Notes under the pieces: model-generated
The model's input: the letters and a program-made list of their open reading frames with translations, nothing else
Databases searched by the model: none
What the model was told of the DNA's origin: nothing
Part shown: positions 63,908 to 64,000 of the stretch, one piece after another
Layout: every line of letters begins with the position of its first letter
Position numbering within the stretch: the first letter of the stretch is position 1
Program-made: the position numbers and the translations under genes
Assembly (NCBI RefSeq): GCF_028769735.1
Contig: NC_088177.1
Span: 15,440,599 to 15,504,598, forward strand
Reading direction: 5' to 3'
DNA length: 64,000 nt
Origin: Zonotrichia leucophrys gambelii
Lineage: Eukaryota; Chordata; Aves; Passeriformes; Passerellidae

Positions 63908-64000
63908 GTTGCCCATCACTATCGCTTCTAGGGATTGGTGCTAGATCCCAGTTGTGACGTGACCCCAATACTCCAGCCCAGAAAGATCTTGAGTGCTACT
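63906..64000. other. Window end, no gene recognised
   Basis: The last 95 bases include TGACGTGA (63954-63961), one base from the CRE palindrome. Nothing else is recognised. Confidence 0.5.

Overview
The window is vertebrate nuclear DNA, most likely from a bird. The reasons are introns of about 0.9 to 5.4 kb with canonical GT-AG ends, a CpG-island promoter, sparse interspersed repeats, and repeats that look like 3' ends of CR1 LINEs. No bacterial, phage or plasmid feature is present. The species cannot be fixed from the sequence.

One protein-coding gene is certain: NAB1 (NGFI-A/EGR1-binding protein 1), a nuclear corepressor of EGR-family zinc-finger factors. It lies on the + strand and appears complete. 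A CpG island covers about 18.04-19.24 kb and probably holds a non-coding first exon. Seven coding exons follow (23859-24674, 30096-30229, 31156-31207, 36660-36770, 39093-39234, 40448-40597, 41699-41790). They join in frame into a predicted 498-residue protein with the NCD1 and NCD2 domains and a C-terminus ending in a SUMO-consensus lysine. The 3' UTR runs about 2.6 kb, to a poly(A) signal at 44341.

From 1 to about 17.1 kb I see no gene. The region holds a striking 31-bp minisatellite (4079-4316), a short CR1 remnant and small hairpins. From 44.4 to 64 kb I again see no recognisable gene. That region holds CR1 fragments (50.15-50.49 and 59.32-59.44 kb), a perfect 35-bp inverted repeat (57060-57094 with 57289-57323), a small CpG-rich patch (59.75-60.03 kb) and a GC-rich patch with EGR and AP-1 motifs (63.25-63.80 kb).

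The most suggestive biology is regulatory. Perfect EGR1 9-mers (GCGTGGGCG) occur at 18266 in the NAB1 promoter island and, about 22 kb past the last coding exon, at 63386 and on the other strand at 63793. The distal pair is accompanied by two perfect AP-1 sites. Because NAB1 represses EGR1, this layout would suit a negative-feedback circuit. That is inference from motifs only. I found no clearly novel protein system.
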